Positions 1 through 8,141 of a stretch of 64,000 bases of DNA are shown here, in pieces. Source of the DNA: Paraburkholderia phenazinium (lineage in GTDB: Bacteria > Pseudomonadota > Gammaproteobacteria > Burkholderiales > Burkholderiaceae). A program made the position numbers and the translations under genes. Every line of letters starts with the position of its first letter. The first letter of the stretch is position 1. The notes beneath the pieces were generated by a model. The model did not search any database. It was not told the DNA's origin and saw only the letters and a list, made by a program, of their open reading frames with translations. The DNA is taken from the NCBI RefSeq assembly GCF_900100735.1, contig NZ_FNCJ01000004.1, positions 479,365 to 543,364 of the forward strand, given 5' to 3'.

Positions 1-1509
1 AGCCCGTTCGAACATCACAAGCCGGTCATGCAGTTGCAGACGGTAACCGTGGTGGGACCGCGTGGACAGGAGGTCTATACGGATGAACTGGGCCGCGTGA
101 AAGTGCAGTTTCACTGGGATCGCATCGGCCAGCGTGACGAGCGCAGTTCCTGCTGGATGCGCGTCGCACAGCCGTGGTCGAGCGCTGGCTTCGGCGGCAT
201 CCAGTTGCCGAGAATCGGCGACGAGGCGGTCGTGTCATTTCTCGACGGCGATGCGGACAGGCCGATCATCACGGCGCGCGTTGGGAACGGCGCGAACCGG
301 CCACAGTGGAACCTCCCGGGGCAGCACGTGTTGTCCGGGTTCGTGAGTAAGGAAATCGGCGGCGATCAGAACAATGTCTGGCTCAAGGATGATACGACCG
401 GGCAGGTGCAGACGCAGATCCGGAGCGATCACCTCGAATCGGGCTTCCACGCGGGGTACCTCACGCGCGTGAGCGAACCAGCCGGTCGCGGCGAGAAACG
501 GGGTGAAGGCGTCGAGCTGCGCACCGACGGACACGCAGCGATGCGTGGCGCACGCGGGCTGCTATTGACGACCCACCCCCGCCCCGGCGCGTCCGGCGAC
601 GCATTCAGCGTTGACGAGGTCAACCTCCAGTTGGCCAACGCGCTGGATACCGCGACGAGTCTGGCGCAGTCGGCCCAGTCGGCTGGGGCACAGGATGGCG
701 AACAGAAGGCTGCGGCCGCCTCCCTGAAAGCACAGGCGAAGGCGATCCAGGGCGGCGGTGCATTGAAGCAGTTCGAGCAGCCACATCTGGTGGCGGCAAG
801 TCCTGCGGGAATAGCCACCAGTACGCCGGAGCAGATTCACCTAAGCAGCGGGAAGACCACCTCTATTACGACCGGTGAGCACGTATCGGTGAGTACTGGC
901 GGCGGCTTCTTCGCCAGTGCGCGCAAAGCGCTGCGTCTGTTCGTCGCCGAGGCGGGCATGCGACTCGTTGCTGCGGCAGGCGATATCGATGTGAAGGCGC
1001 TGAAGGACAGCATCAACCTGCTGGCAAAGCTGAATGTGACAGTGACGGCCAGCAAGATCACCATCAGCGCGCAGCAGGAGGTCGAGGTCAACGGCGGTGG
1101 CAGCTATACCCGCTGGACAGCTGGACAGATCAAGAGCGGTACGTCGGGCGGCTTCGAAGTGCATTCGGCCAGCCGCACGTTCGTTGGACCGGACAGCGTG
1201 AGCACGCCGAACATCCCCGCACTACCGCCAGAGAAAGAACAACTACATTTCGCGTTGGGAGCGCTGCCGGGTGAGGCACATCAGTACGTGAGCGAGCCGT
1301 ACGAACTGTACAAGGGTGGCGCAAAGATTGGTGAGGGTGTCACGGACGAATTCGGCAGGGTAGTGGTAAAGGATCATCAGCCCGGTACGCCGGCGTATCA
1401 GGTCAAACTTGCCAACGGCGGACAATTCGATCTGAAAGTGAAAGACGCGCTTCAGGGCGACCCCGATCATGTTGACCAGCGAAGCAATCGCGGCGAGCGT
1501 TTGGCCTGA
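1..1509 (+). CDS. vgrG: T6SS spike protein VgrG, C-terminal part (5' truncated by window edge)
   Basis: The reading frame is open from base 1, so the N-terminal gp27-like part lies outside the window. The first visible residues are the gp5-like OB fold (TDELGRVKVQFHWD, then SSCWMRVAQPWSS and GDEAVVSFLDGD), which forms the base of the needle. A DUF2345-type beta-helix region follows (GEHVSVSTGGGFFASAR, INLLAKLNVTVTASKI). The last ~85 residues (FALGALPGEAHQYVSEPYEL, then TDEFGRVVVKDHQPG) look like a transthyretin-like domain. In other VgrGs such a domain recruits a phospholipase effector. The phospholipase D gene starts 42 bp downstream, which fits that role. VgrG would trimerise at the tip of the secreted Hcp tube. 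Family is confident; the adaptor role is inferred. Confidence 0.95.
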   Translation, partial: SPFEHHKPVMQLQTVTVVGPRGQEVYTDELGRVKVQFHWDRIGQRDERSSCWMRVAQPWSSAGFGGIQLPRIGDEAVVSFLDGDADRPIITARVGNGANRPQWNLPGQHVLSGFVSKEIGGDQNNVWLKDDTTGQVQTQIRSDHLESGFHAGYLTRVSEPAGRGEKRGEGVELRTDGHAAMRGARGLLLTTHPRPGASGDAFSVDEVNLQLANALDTATSLAQSAQSAGAQDGEQKAAAASLKAQAKAIQGGGALKQFEQPHLVAASPAGIATSTPEQIHLSSGKTTSITTGEHVSVSTGGGFFASARKALRLFVAEAGMRLVAAAGDIDVKALKDSINLLAKLNVTVTASKITISAQQEVEVNGGGSYTRWTAGQIKSGTSGGFEVHSASRTFVGPDSVSTPNIPALPPEKEQLHFALGALPGEAHQYVSEPYELYKGGAKIGEGVTDEFGRVVVKDHQPGTPAYQVKLANGGQFDLKVKDALQGDPDHVDQRSNRGERLA

Positions 1510-1551
1510 GCCGGATATCGATGCACTTCAAAACAACCAGGGAAAAAGAAC

Positions 1552-3705
1552 GTGGCACAGCTTCCTCTCGAAACCCATAACCCGATGGACGTCGCCATCG
1601 ACGAAGCCGGAAGGAGCGCGCAGGGCTCCGTTCAATGGCTTCTTGAAACAGGCGTAGACGATGATGTCAAACCGACCACCGGCAATGACCTAGAGTTTTT
1701 CGTCTGCGGCGAGGAAGGATTCCAGTCGATAGCCTCCAAGATCATGGCGGCGCGTGCAACCGTCGACATCTGTTGCTGGGGTTTTGATCCCGGTATGGAG
1801 ATCTGGCGCGGCGCCACAGCACCTGCTGGTGTCGGAGCCCCATACCCGAAAATGGGAACAATTGATCTCGACAAGGCTGTCCTCGGCAGTGCTGGAATAC
1901 CTGACGTCATCAACCCCGCACAACCTGGCGGTGAGTCTGATGCCGTCTGCACAGCCTCCCCACCGCCTTCCGGTGTCTGGCCACGCGGGGTCGTCTATGG
2001 CGCACTGCTTGAAGAAATTACCCAACGTAAGGAAAATCCTGTCACCGTACGGTTGATGATCTGGTTCGACCCATACGGGTCGAGGATCCAGAACAGCATG
2101 CCGGGGTTCACGGACGTTCCAGTTGGCTGGACCAGCCCAGGGGAAAAAGCAGTGCAGCAAGATCCCCCTTACGCGAATTCGATGCGAAACCAGTACTGCG
2201 TTGACTGGTGGAAGCGAAACCTGCCCGACGGCGAAGACAAGCTCGACGGCAAACGAAGCGGCATCCGGACGAAGAATCAACGATTGCAGATTGTCCTGCG
2301 TAGCATTGCGAGCGATGACGTCAAGACGCTCATTACCACAGCCCCGAAGGAAGAAGATGCGCCCAGCACATACACCGAGGGTCCCAAAGAGACGTTGATT
2401 GGAACGAGTGAGAAAGGTCTGCTTGAAAATTATCCGACGCACCATCAAAAGCCGATCCTTATCGACTACAACTACGATAATGGCAGCAAGGCCGTCGGCT
2501 ATGTGATGGGCCTGAACTCGGTGACAGACTATTGGGACAGAACCGCTCACGAAATCGATGATCCGCTACGGGAAGAGTGGACCCCCGCCAATGTTCAGGC
2601 CGAACTGAAACATGAGCAGGAAACGCAGGACCCGGCTGGCCCCCTCAGCAAGGCCGAGTACAAGCACACGAATCCGTACCAGGACTATGCATGCCTCGTG
2701 ATCGGTAAGGCGTTGAAGCGGCTGCACCAGAATTTCGAGCGCGGCTGGAAACCGTTCGCCCCTGACGCATGGCAGAAACACGAACTGCCGAGTCTGCCAT
2801 CGAAGATTCCGAGCCTGCCGGACGATCCCGCATATCGCGTGCAGATAGTGCGTACCCAGCCACATGAGCACGAGAAGAACATCAAGAAGGTCTACCTGCA
2901 GGCAACCAGTTTCGCCCGCAACTACATCTACATGGAGAACCAGTACTTCTTTTATCCTGAGTTTGCACGGCACCTGAAGCAGGAGCGACAGAAATTTCAC
3001 GATGCGTGGGCGAAGCTGGCGAACAAACCGCAGCAGGACGCGCCGATGCTACACCTGTTCGTCGTCACACCACATCCGCAGGACCCGGGGATGGTCCCGC
3101 GCACCTACGACACGATGGCCGAACTAGGTCATGGCGATGCCTGGAAGGACGAAAGCGTCCTGTCGGACAAGGGCAAGACGAAGGAAAAGTACACGAATGA
3201 CAAGGGCGAAAACACATTCCATCCTGAAAGCGCGCAGGAGTTGCAAGACACGATTGGTCTGAAAGTCAGTATCGCGCGGTTACGTACCAGCGGCATGACG
3301 GCCAATCAGGTGATGGCCTACCGCGAAATCTACATCCATGCGAAGTTGATGCTAATTGACGACGTCTTCGTGACAGTGGGGAGTGCGAACATGAACCAAC
3401 GCAGTATGTCCGTCGACAGTGAGATCAATCTTGCAGCGACAGGACAGAAGTGGGCAGCAGGTCTTCGCGAGCGGGTGTTTTCCTTGCTTTCGGGCACGGC
3501 CACCGCCGGTAGCGGGGATCGTGATCAGGTGCCAGCGGTGTACGACACTTGGGAAGGGCGAATGAAAGACAACAACGATATTCGGAAAGAAGCCAAGGAA
3601 CAAATGCAGGGATTCATTCTTCCGTTCATTGACCGCCGGGCGAAGACCGTATTGCATGCACAAATTGATGTGCCGTCGCCTACCAACGTCTCTAGTACCG
3701 CCTAA
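1552..3705 (+). CDS. Phospholipase D-family T6SS effector (Tle5-like)
   Basis: 717 aa from a GTG start preceded by a purine-rich GGAAAAAGAA. Two HKD motifs are visible: H298-Q-K300 in HHQKPILID, and H596-A-K598 in IHAKLMLIDD, the latter followed by FVTVGSANMNQRS. This is the classical pair of half-sites of the phospholipase D superfamily, which hydrolyses phosphodiester bonds of phospholipids. The length fits Tle5 antibacterial effectors, which act in the periplasm of the target cell. There is no signal peptide, as expected for T6SS cargo. It sits directly after vgrG, before an exported Sel1-repeat protein and a PAAR gene, which is the usual effector–immunity–tip order. Family is confident; the substrate is inferred. 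Confidence 0.9.
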   Translation: MAQLPLETHNPMDVAIDEAGRSAQGSVQWLLETGVDDDVKPTTGNDLEFFVCGEEGFQSIASKIMAARATVDICCWGFDPGMEIWRGATAPAGVGAPYPKMGTIDLDKAVLGSAGIPDVINPAQPGGESDAVCTASPPPSGVWPRGVVYGALLEEITQRKENPVTVRLMIWFDPYGSRIQNSMPGFTDVPVGWTSPGEKAVQQDPPYANSMRNQYCVDWWKRNLPDGEDKLDGKRSGIRTKNQRLQIVLRSIASDDVKTLITTAPKEEDAPSTYTEGPKETLIGTSEKGLLENYPTHHQKPILIDYNYDNGSKAVGYVMGLNSVTDYWDRTAHEIDDPLREEWTPANVQAELKHEQETQDPAGPLSKAEYKHTNPYQDYACLVIGKALKRLHQNFERGWKPFAPDAWQKHELPSLPSKIPSLPDDPAYRVQIVRTQPHEHEKNIKKVYLQATSFARNYIYMENQYFFYPEFARHLKQERQKFHDAWAKLANKPQQDAPMLHLFVVTPHPQDPGMVPRTYDTMAELGHGDAWKDESVLSDKGKTKEKYTNDKGENTFHPESAQELQDTIGLKVSIARLRTSGMTANQVMAYREIYIHAKLMLIDDVFVTVGSANMNQRSMSVDSEINLAATGQKWAAGLRERVFSLLSGTATAGSGDRDQVPAVYDTWEGRMKDNNDIRKEAKEQMQGFILPFIDRRAKTVLHAQIDVPSPTNVSSTA

Positions 3706-3719
3706 ACGGAGTCGATCTG

Positions 3720-5366
3720 ATGCCGATCGCGGCCCTCTGCAGAACCATTTTGATTGCCTTGTGTGTATTCGCCGTGAGTGTCCACGCGGAGTTGCTACCA
3801 ACATCGTCCATCGAGCACAAAGTTGCCATGTCTGATCTTCCACGCTACGAAAAACTGCCACTGTTCAACCCTCACCGCACAACTTTCACCTGCGTCTATC
3901 AGGATCAGCACGTACCACCGGTTGATCCGCAGGCCGAATTGTGGTTTCAGCAAGCGTTAGCACTTGACAACCCGGACATTTACTACGAAAAACGTGACTA
4001 TCCAAAGATCTATCAGCTATACATGCAGGCCGCTGATCGCGGTCACTGGAAAGCCATGCTCAATCTCGCCTCTTTGATTCTAAGCAGCTATCCAGGTGTG
4101 CCTCAACATGACCCCGAAGCCGCGATTGAATGGGTTGAGAAGGCAATGCGGTTGGGCGTTCCCGATGCATATGACATGATGGGCACGTACCATCAAAACG
4201 GAATGATCAAGGGCGGCGACGCAACCAGCGCCTATGCTTTCTTTCAGCAAGCCGCGGACATGGGCAGTCCATCCGCAATGACATTTCTTGCGGAGAAACT
4301 TGATGCCACACACGATGACCCAGACGGAGAATTCTGGGGCAATCTTCCGATTGCTACGCAAATGCTGGAATGTGCTCTGGCACAGGGCTACGGAGATGCC
4401 GCTGAAGAACTGGGGTTCGTCTATGCACGACCGAGAACAGCAGACGCAAAGCTTCGTGCACTAACTGTTCTCCATGAAGGGGTGAAATTGGGAAGCGCAA
4501 AGTGTGCCAGCAAGTTATCCATTGAGTTTGACGGATTTAACTTGACCAATGGTCGGAACCTGCCTGGCAGCATCGATAAGGCCAGAGCCGACAGGTATCG
4601 CGCAATCAGTAGATCCCTCGAACACTATCAAGGACGGCTCAAACTCCCGAACCTCGACAAGGTGCTCCCGCTGCCTCCAACTCCGCTGCCCAAGTGGGAC
4701 GGCAACGTGCAAACGTTGATTGACGCTGCAAAGGCTGTGGCACCGTCGCCCAAGATACAGCAGGGTGCAGCCCAGCAAGGGCGCGAATTCATCCCGCACG
4801 GTTACGCCGTATCCCCGCTCTCAGAGAGCACGATTGCAGTCTCGGGTAGCCAGATTGTGCCCCACGCTGGTTACTGGCTTGCGCTATACGGCCCGGCATC
4901 GGCGAATAAAGCGCAGTTGCTTCCAGCCCGAAAGAACACCCCCGAGCGCTATCAGGCCGGCGAACGATTCGAAGTATCGTCATCGGAATGGCTCACTGCT
5001 GACCAGGTGCAGTGGCACTATCTCGGTGAAGCCTATGCCTTGCCTCCGCAACGGGACGATTTCCTGAAACATATGATTGACGCCAAGTTCCTGCGCGAGG
5101 TTCCTCAACCGGCTTCGCCGGTGCGTTGCAATGGGCGGCAACGCTGCCCGCAAACCGGCATATGGGAAGGCCGCGTTGCTGGCGATCATCCGCTGGCGAT
5201 GTTGTACAACCGATGGGACCAACAGGCTTTCGTCGAAGAGGGGCAGGCTTTTCCTAGCCCAGGTGTACGTTTCATCGATATCGCTGCGGAAGATCTGCGA
5301 TGGACGTATCTCGGTAGCCCCAACGTGGATACCGGCATGCCCGGTATCCACGCGATCGGTTTATAA
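3720..5366 (+). CDS. Exported Sel1-repeat protein, probable immunity protein for the adjacent phospholipase
   Basis: 548 aa starting 14 bp after the phospholipase stop codon. An N-terminal hydrophobic segment (RTILIALCVFAVSVHA, then EL) reads as a signal peptide, so the protein should be periplasmic. Residues ~80–260 carry about four Sel1/TPR-like helical repeats (AMLNLASLI, AYDMMGTYHQNG, AMTFLAEKL, AAEELGFVY). The C-terminal ~200 residues are different and contain two copies of a W-x(2)-Y-x-G element (VQWHYLGEAY and LRWTYLGSPN). Periplasmic Sel1-repeat proteins next to Tle5-type effectors are known immunity proteins that protect the producer. Here the role is inferred from gene order and export. 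The C-terminal module may be a second, independent binding domain. Confidence 0.72.
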   Translation: MPIAALCRTILIALCVFAVSVHAELLPTSSIEHKVAMSDLPRYEKLPLFNPHRTTFTCVYQDQHVPPVDPQAELWFQQALALDNPDIYYEKRDYPKIYQLYMQAADRGHWKAMLNLASLILSSYPGVPQHDPEAAIEWVEKAMRLGVPDAYDMMGTYHQNGMIKGGDATSAYAFFQQAADMGSPSAMTFLAEKLDATHDDPDGEFWGNLPIATQMLECALAQGYGDAAEELGFVYARPRTADAKLRALTVLHEGVKLGSAKCASKLSIEFDGFNLTNGRNLPGSIDKARADRYRAISRSLEHYQGRLKLPNLDKVLPLPPTPLPKWDGNVQTLIDAAKAVAPSPKIQQGAAQQGREFIPHGYAVSPLSESTIAVSGSQIVPHAGYWLALYGPASANKAQLLPARKNTPERYQAGERFEVSSSEWLTADQVQWHYLGEAYALPPQRDDFLKHMIDAKFLREVPQPASPVRCNGRQRCPQTGIWEGRVAGDHPLAMLYNRWDQQAFVEEGQAFPSPGVRFIDIAAEDLRWTYLGSPNVDTGMPGIHAIGL

Positions 5367-5415
5367 GCGTACTGGTTGATCGCAACGCAGCACCCGTACC
5401 GGATGGAGAAAACTG

Positions 5416-5679
5416 ATGGTTCGTCAGGTCATTGTGGTTGGCGACACGCTGGCCCCGCACGGCGGTTCCGTTACGACGGGCTCGAGTGCGGACATCGTCG
5501 ATGGCAAGCAGATTGCCCGTAAAGGCGATACGGTCGAGTGCAAGGAGCATGGCACCCAGACCATCTCTGAAGGCGACGAAGCTGGCATGGTCGGCGGTCA
5601 GCCGGTCGCTCTGCAAGGCCACCACGCCGCGTGCGGGTGTACGCTCGTGAGCCGCGGCACGACCCTTTCCATAGGGTAG
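5416..5679 (+). CDS. PAAR-domain spike tip protein
   Basis: 87 aa with an RBS-like GGAGAA before the ATG. It shows the PAAR pattern of short Gly-rich turns: GDTLAPHGGSVTTGSS, then GKQIARKGDTVECKEHGTQTI, then GQPVALQGHHAACGCTLVSR. His and Cys residues near H, C, H and C positions could bind the single metal at the cone tip. PAAR proteins cap the VgrG trimer and sharpen the T6SS needle. It has no extension, so it is a stand-alone tip and probably works with the vgrG and phospholipase upstream. Confidence 0.93.
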   Translation: MVRQVIVVGDTLAPHGGSVTTGSSADIVDGKQIARKGDTVECKEHGTQTISEGDEAGMVGGQPVALQGHHAACGCTLVSRGTTLSIG

Positions 5680-5770
5680 ATACGAGACCCGGCAACGTCA
5701 CGCGCCCCCCTTGTCTCACCACGTATGGTGCGGACAATTGGAACCGCATCACGTGTGAATCGAGGGCTTC

Positions 5771-7369
5771 ATGCAGGACACTATCCTGACCGACGCAGCG
5801 CAATTCCCGCGCAAAACACATGGCGAGCCTGCCCGGATCGTTGATGATGACAGCATAGAGTTTCGTGAGGGCGAACACGTCACGATTCGCGATGGCTCCA
5901 GCCTCAGCACGGCAGGTGTGGTCTCCATTGCCGTTCTCGGCTCCATGGCGCTCGCCGGGAAACCCGTCCGCTGCTCGGGAGTGCTCCCGGGCGTCACACT
6001 GCTCGTTAGCACCGGCGCACTTCGCGCCCCAGGCGGCAACGAGGCGGATCAGGTCATTGACGACATATGGGGAAGGATTCGCCCGGGACTCGTCGACTGG
6101 CTAACCATGCGAACGTCACCAGCTGGCGTAACAATGGCGCTGGGCTCCGATATCCGCCTCGAGTTTGGCTGGGACGACCGGCATCGCGTGTGCGACGGCG
6201 CGATGCAGATCGATGTCGAGCACGATCCCGCGTTTGCGGCCGAGTACCCGAAACGACGCAGACAGCATCCGCTCGTCGAGCGGTCGCCTGAGCCGGTGGA
6301 CCGGGCACGCAAGCAGGAAACGCAACTGCGTGGCCTGCTCGTCACTGCATTGGAGAAAAGCATCCAGACCAATGATGTTCTGTATGCCCGGCTACCCGCC
6401 TCTGTGCGATATCGTGCGACCGGTGCGCTCACCGCGTGGCGAGAGTTCCGCAAGGAGGCCGAGGCATTCGCACCGTCCAGTCTCGCCGCGATGCTGAAAA
6501 CTGATCCACCGACAATGCTCGTTCGGGACTACGCTGAGATCACACGCCGGCTGCTGCCGCATGGAGTTGAGGACGTGCCACCGGAGAACCTGGCTGTGCA
6601 TGCTTCGCACAGCGTCGTCTGGCAGGCGTTCGACGAGCGGCACGGTGTGCTGTACGAGCCCACTCCCGCCCTGCACCGGCTGCTGGACCAGGCGTATATC
6701 GCAGACGATGTGCCAATCGGCGCGCTCGAGTTGCCGGTCGAAACCCTATGCATCATTCCCGAACCATCACGCTGGGCACAAACGGGCGAGAGCGAGGCGA
6801 TCGCGTTGTTCCGGGGCACTAAAGCAACCGCCAACGGCAGATCGCGCATCATTAGCGTCGTAACCTGCTCGCGAAGCGCGGATGCCAGACGGTCCATGGT
6901 GGTCGATGCGCTGGACCTGTCGCTGGACGATCCCGGCAAAACCATTCGCGAGTTGCTAGATGACGCGTTCAGTGAGCCCCAACCAGGCGACGGAGAAATC
7001 AGGCAGCACTGGCGACATGCACTCGATTACGCGATCAAGATGCTTCTCTACCTGACTGCACGTGATGCGCATGTCGTTCACGACCGGGACTACTCGGAGG
7101 CCCCCCGCGAATTTAGCGGTCTGGGCAAGCGCAAACGTGTGGAGCGCCTCGCACAGATCGAGCAACTGTACGATCGGCACATTGTTGGTCCTGCAATCCT
7201 CGATAGGGAATCGACAGATTCATTGTTGACTGACGGAGTACATCACGAAGTCCGCGGACACTGGCGTCGACCGCATTTCAGAATGCAACCACATGGACCG
7301 AATTCGTCATTGCGCAAGCTCGCATTTATTGGTCCAACGATCGTGAGGCCAGACCGCCTTGGTCTGTAA
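5771..7369 (+). CDS. 532-aa protein with AcrVA2-like C-terminal region
   Basis: ATG preceded by GAGGG at a good distance; 532 aa; no signal peptide. Residues ~1–90 are beta-rich with one hydrophobic stretch (VVSIAVLGSMALAG). The middle is helical and charged. The last third has features I recall from AcrVA2 and its bacterial homologues: a VETLCIIPEPSRW strand, a helical DYAIKMLLYLTARDAHV segment, and a C-terminus with RGHWRRPHFRMQPHG ending in a beta strand. AcrVA2 is a phage-encoded inhibitor of Cas12a production. Its chromosomal relatives are mostly of unknown function. Here the domain is fused to a novel N-terminus and placed just after a T6SS cargo set. The relationship is recognition of a weak pattern, so function is open: cargo, immunity factor or unrelated accessory gene. 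Confidence 0.5.
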   Translation: MQDTILTDAAQFPRKTHGEPARIVDDDSIEFREGEHVTIRDGSSLSTAGVVSIAVLGSMALAGKPVRCSGVLPGVTLLVSTGALRAPGGNEADQVIDDIWGRIRPGLVDWLTMRTSPAGVTMALGSDIRLEFGWDDRHRVCDGAMQIDVEHDPAFAAEYPKRRRQHPLVERSPEPVDRARKQETQLRGLLVTALEKSIQTNDVLYARLPASVRYRATGALTAWREFRKEAEAFAPSSLAAMLKTDPPTMLVRDYAEITRRLLPHGVEDVPPENLAVHASHSVVWQAFDERHGVLYEPTPALHRLLDQAYIADDVPIGALELPVETLCIIPEPSRWAQTGESEAIALFRGTKATANGRSRIISVVTCSRSADARRSMVVDALDLSLDDPGKTIRELLDDAFSEPQPGDGEIRQHWRHALDYAIKMLLYLTARDAHVVHDRDYSEAPREFSGLGKRKRVERLAQIEQLYDRHIVGPAILDRESTDSLLTDGVHHEVRGHWRRPHFRMQPHGPNSSLRKLAFIGPTIVRPDRLGL

Positions 7370-7399
7370 AGAAAAGGTGATCCCTTCGATGTGCTGTGA

Positions 7400-7908
7400 C
7401 CTCGCTCCGGCTTCAGCAAATTGCCGAATAGTGCCTCGATCTCGGCGGGCTTGGCGTCGAACTGCTCCACGAGATCCTTGATGCGGTAACCGTGCCGCGT
7501 CAGCGTCGGTTCGAGGTCGTCCAGTTGCCGGGATAGGACCGACTCGACCGGCTTGGCCGACATGGGCCTCTCGCCAGTCCGGAATCCGGCCTCGAACGCG
7601 AGCGCCAGATGCAACTGGATTTGCAACGGTGTGCGCAGTTTCGTCGCCAGGAGGTCGGCCGCATCCTCGGCGAGAATCGTCTCGACAGCGGTGCTGCCGG
7701 ACGCACACGCGCCCAGCAGCCAGTACAGGTATTCACGCTGGCTGTCGGCGATGTCATCGAGGGAGAAGATGTCGGTACCGTAGCCGATTTCCTCCATCGT
7801 CGCACGGCGCATCGCCAGCGGATGGCGCAGGTCAATCATGGCATCGAGATGGCTGCGGGAAAAAATCGACGGTGCTCATCAGCATGACTCGCAAACTCCC
7901 AGAAAGCG
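7400..7908 (-). pseudogene. Transposon-associated AAA-ATPase (ExeA/TniB-like), truncated and frameshifted
   Basis: On the minus strand an open frame encodes a recognisable C-terminal part of an ATPase found beside integrase-like transposases: HLDAMIDLRHPLAMRR, DIFSLDDIADSQREYLYWLL, LLATKLRTPLQIQLHLALAF, LEPTLTRHGYRIKDLVEQF. Similarity ends near 7400 (EIEALFGNLLKPERG), after which the frame reads on into unrelated sequence. Upstream, VMLMSTVDFF lies in another frame, and the switch falls at a T6/C3 run at about 7857–7866. The Walker A part is missing. So this is a 5'- and 3'-truncated, frameshifted relic. No transposase is left next to it. It abuts the end of the preceding gene. Confidence 0.7.
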
Positions 7909-7939
7909 AACCCAATCAATATCGTTTCTGGGAGTTCGC
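7891..7939. repeat. Short inverted repeat at the edge of the transposon remnant
   Basis: Arms 7891–7905 and 7925–7939 are inverted copies (14 of 15 positions match; core AACTCCCAGAAA / TTTCTGGGAGTT) around a 19-nt spacer. It lies where the ATPase relic ends, so it may be a transposon end or a junction of two ends. It could also act as a transcriptional hairpin, but it lacks a T-tract. Seen directly; role inferred. Confidence 0.6.
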
Positions 7940-8141
7940 TAAATCACGGTCTATCGCCGGAGGCTTGCCTGATCGGCTTCTGAAGGGCCGACTCATAAGG
8001 GTTTATGCGGATTCGACGGACATTGTCTGCTGTCTGACGGACTTATATCCTCTAAATAATACGGAAATCCAACACAACACACACGGCCTAAGCGGTATAA
8101 ACACGCCGGCTGCGTATAGCCATAAGAAAAGGGGACCGGTC
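7940..8141. other. Intergenic stretch upstream of the hydrolase gene
   Basis: About 200 bp with AT content higher than its surroundings (for example TATATCCTCTAAATAATACG near 8044–8063), likely carrying the promoter of the lipoprotein gene. The plus-strand frame stays open back to 7629, but that extension overlaps the ATPase relic and has shadow-like composition (Arg/Cys/His-rich), so I do not regard it as coding. Confidence 0.4.

Noticed and set aside
7629..8141. N-terminal extension of the hydrolase lipoprotein frame
   Set aside because: It overlaps the transposon relic and would bury the lipoprotein signal; the ATG at 8142 is better.
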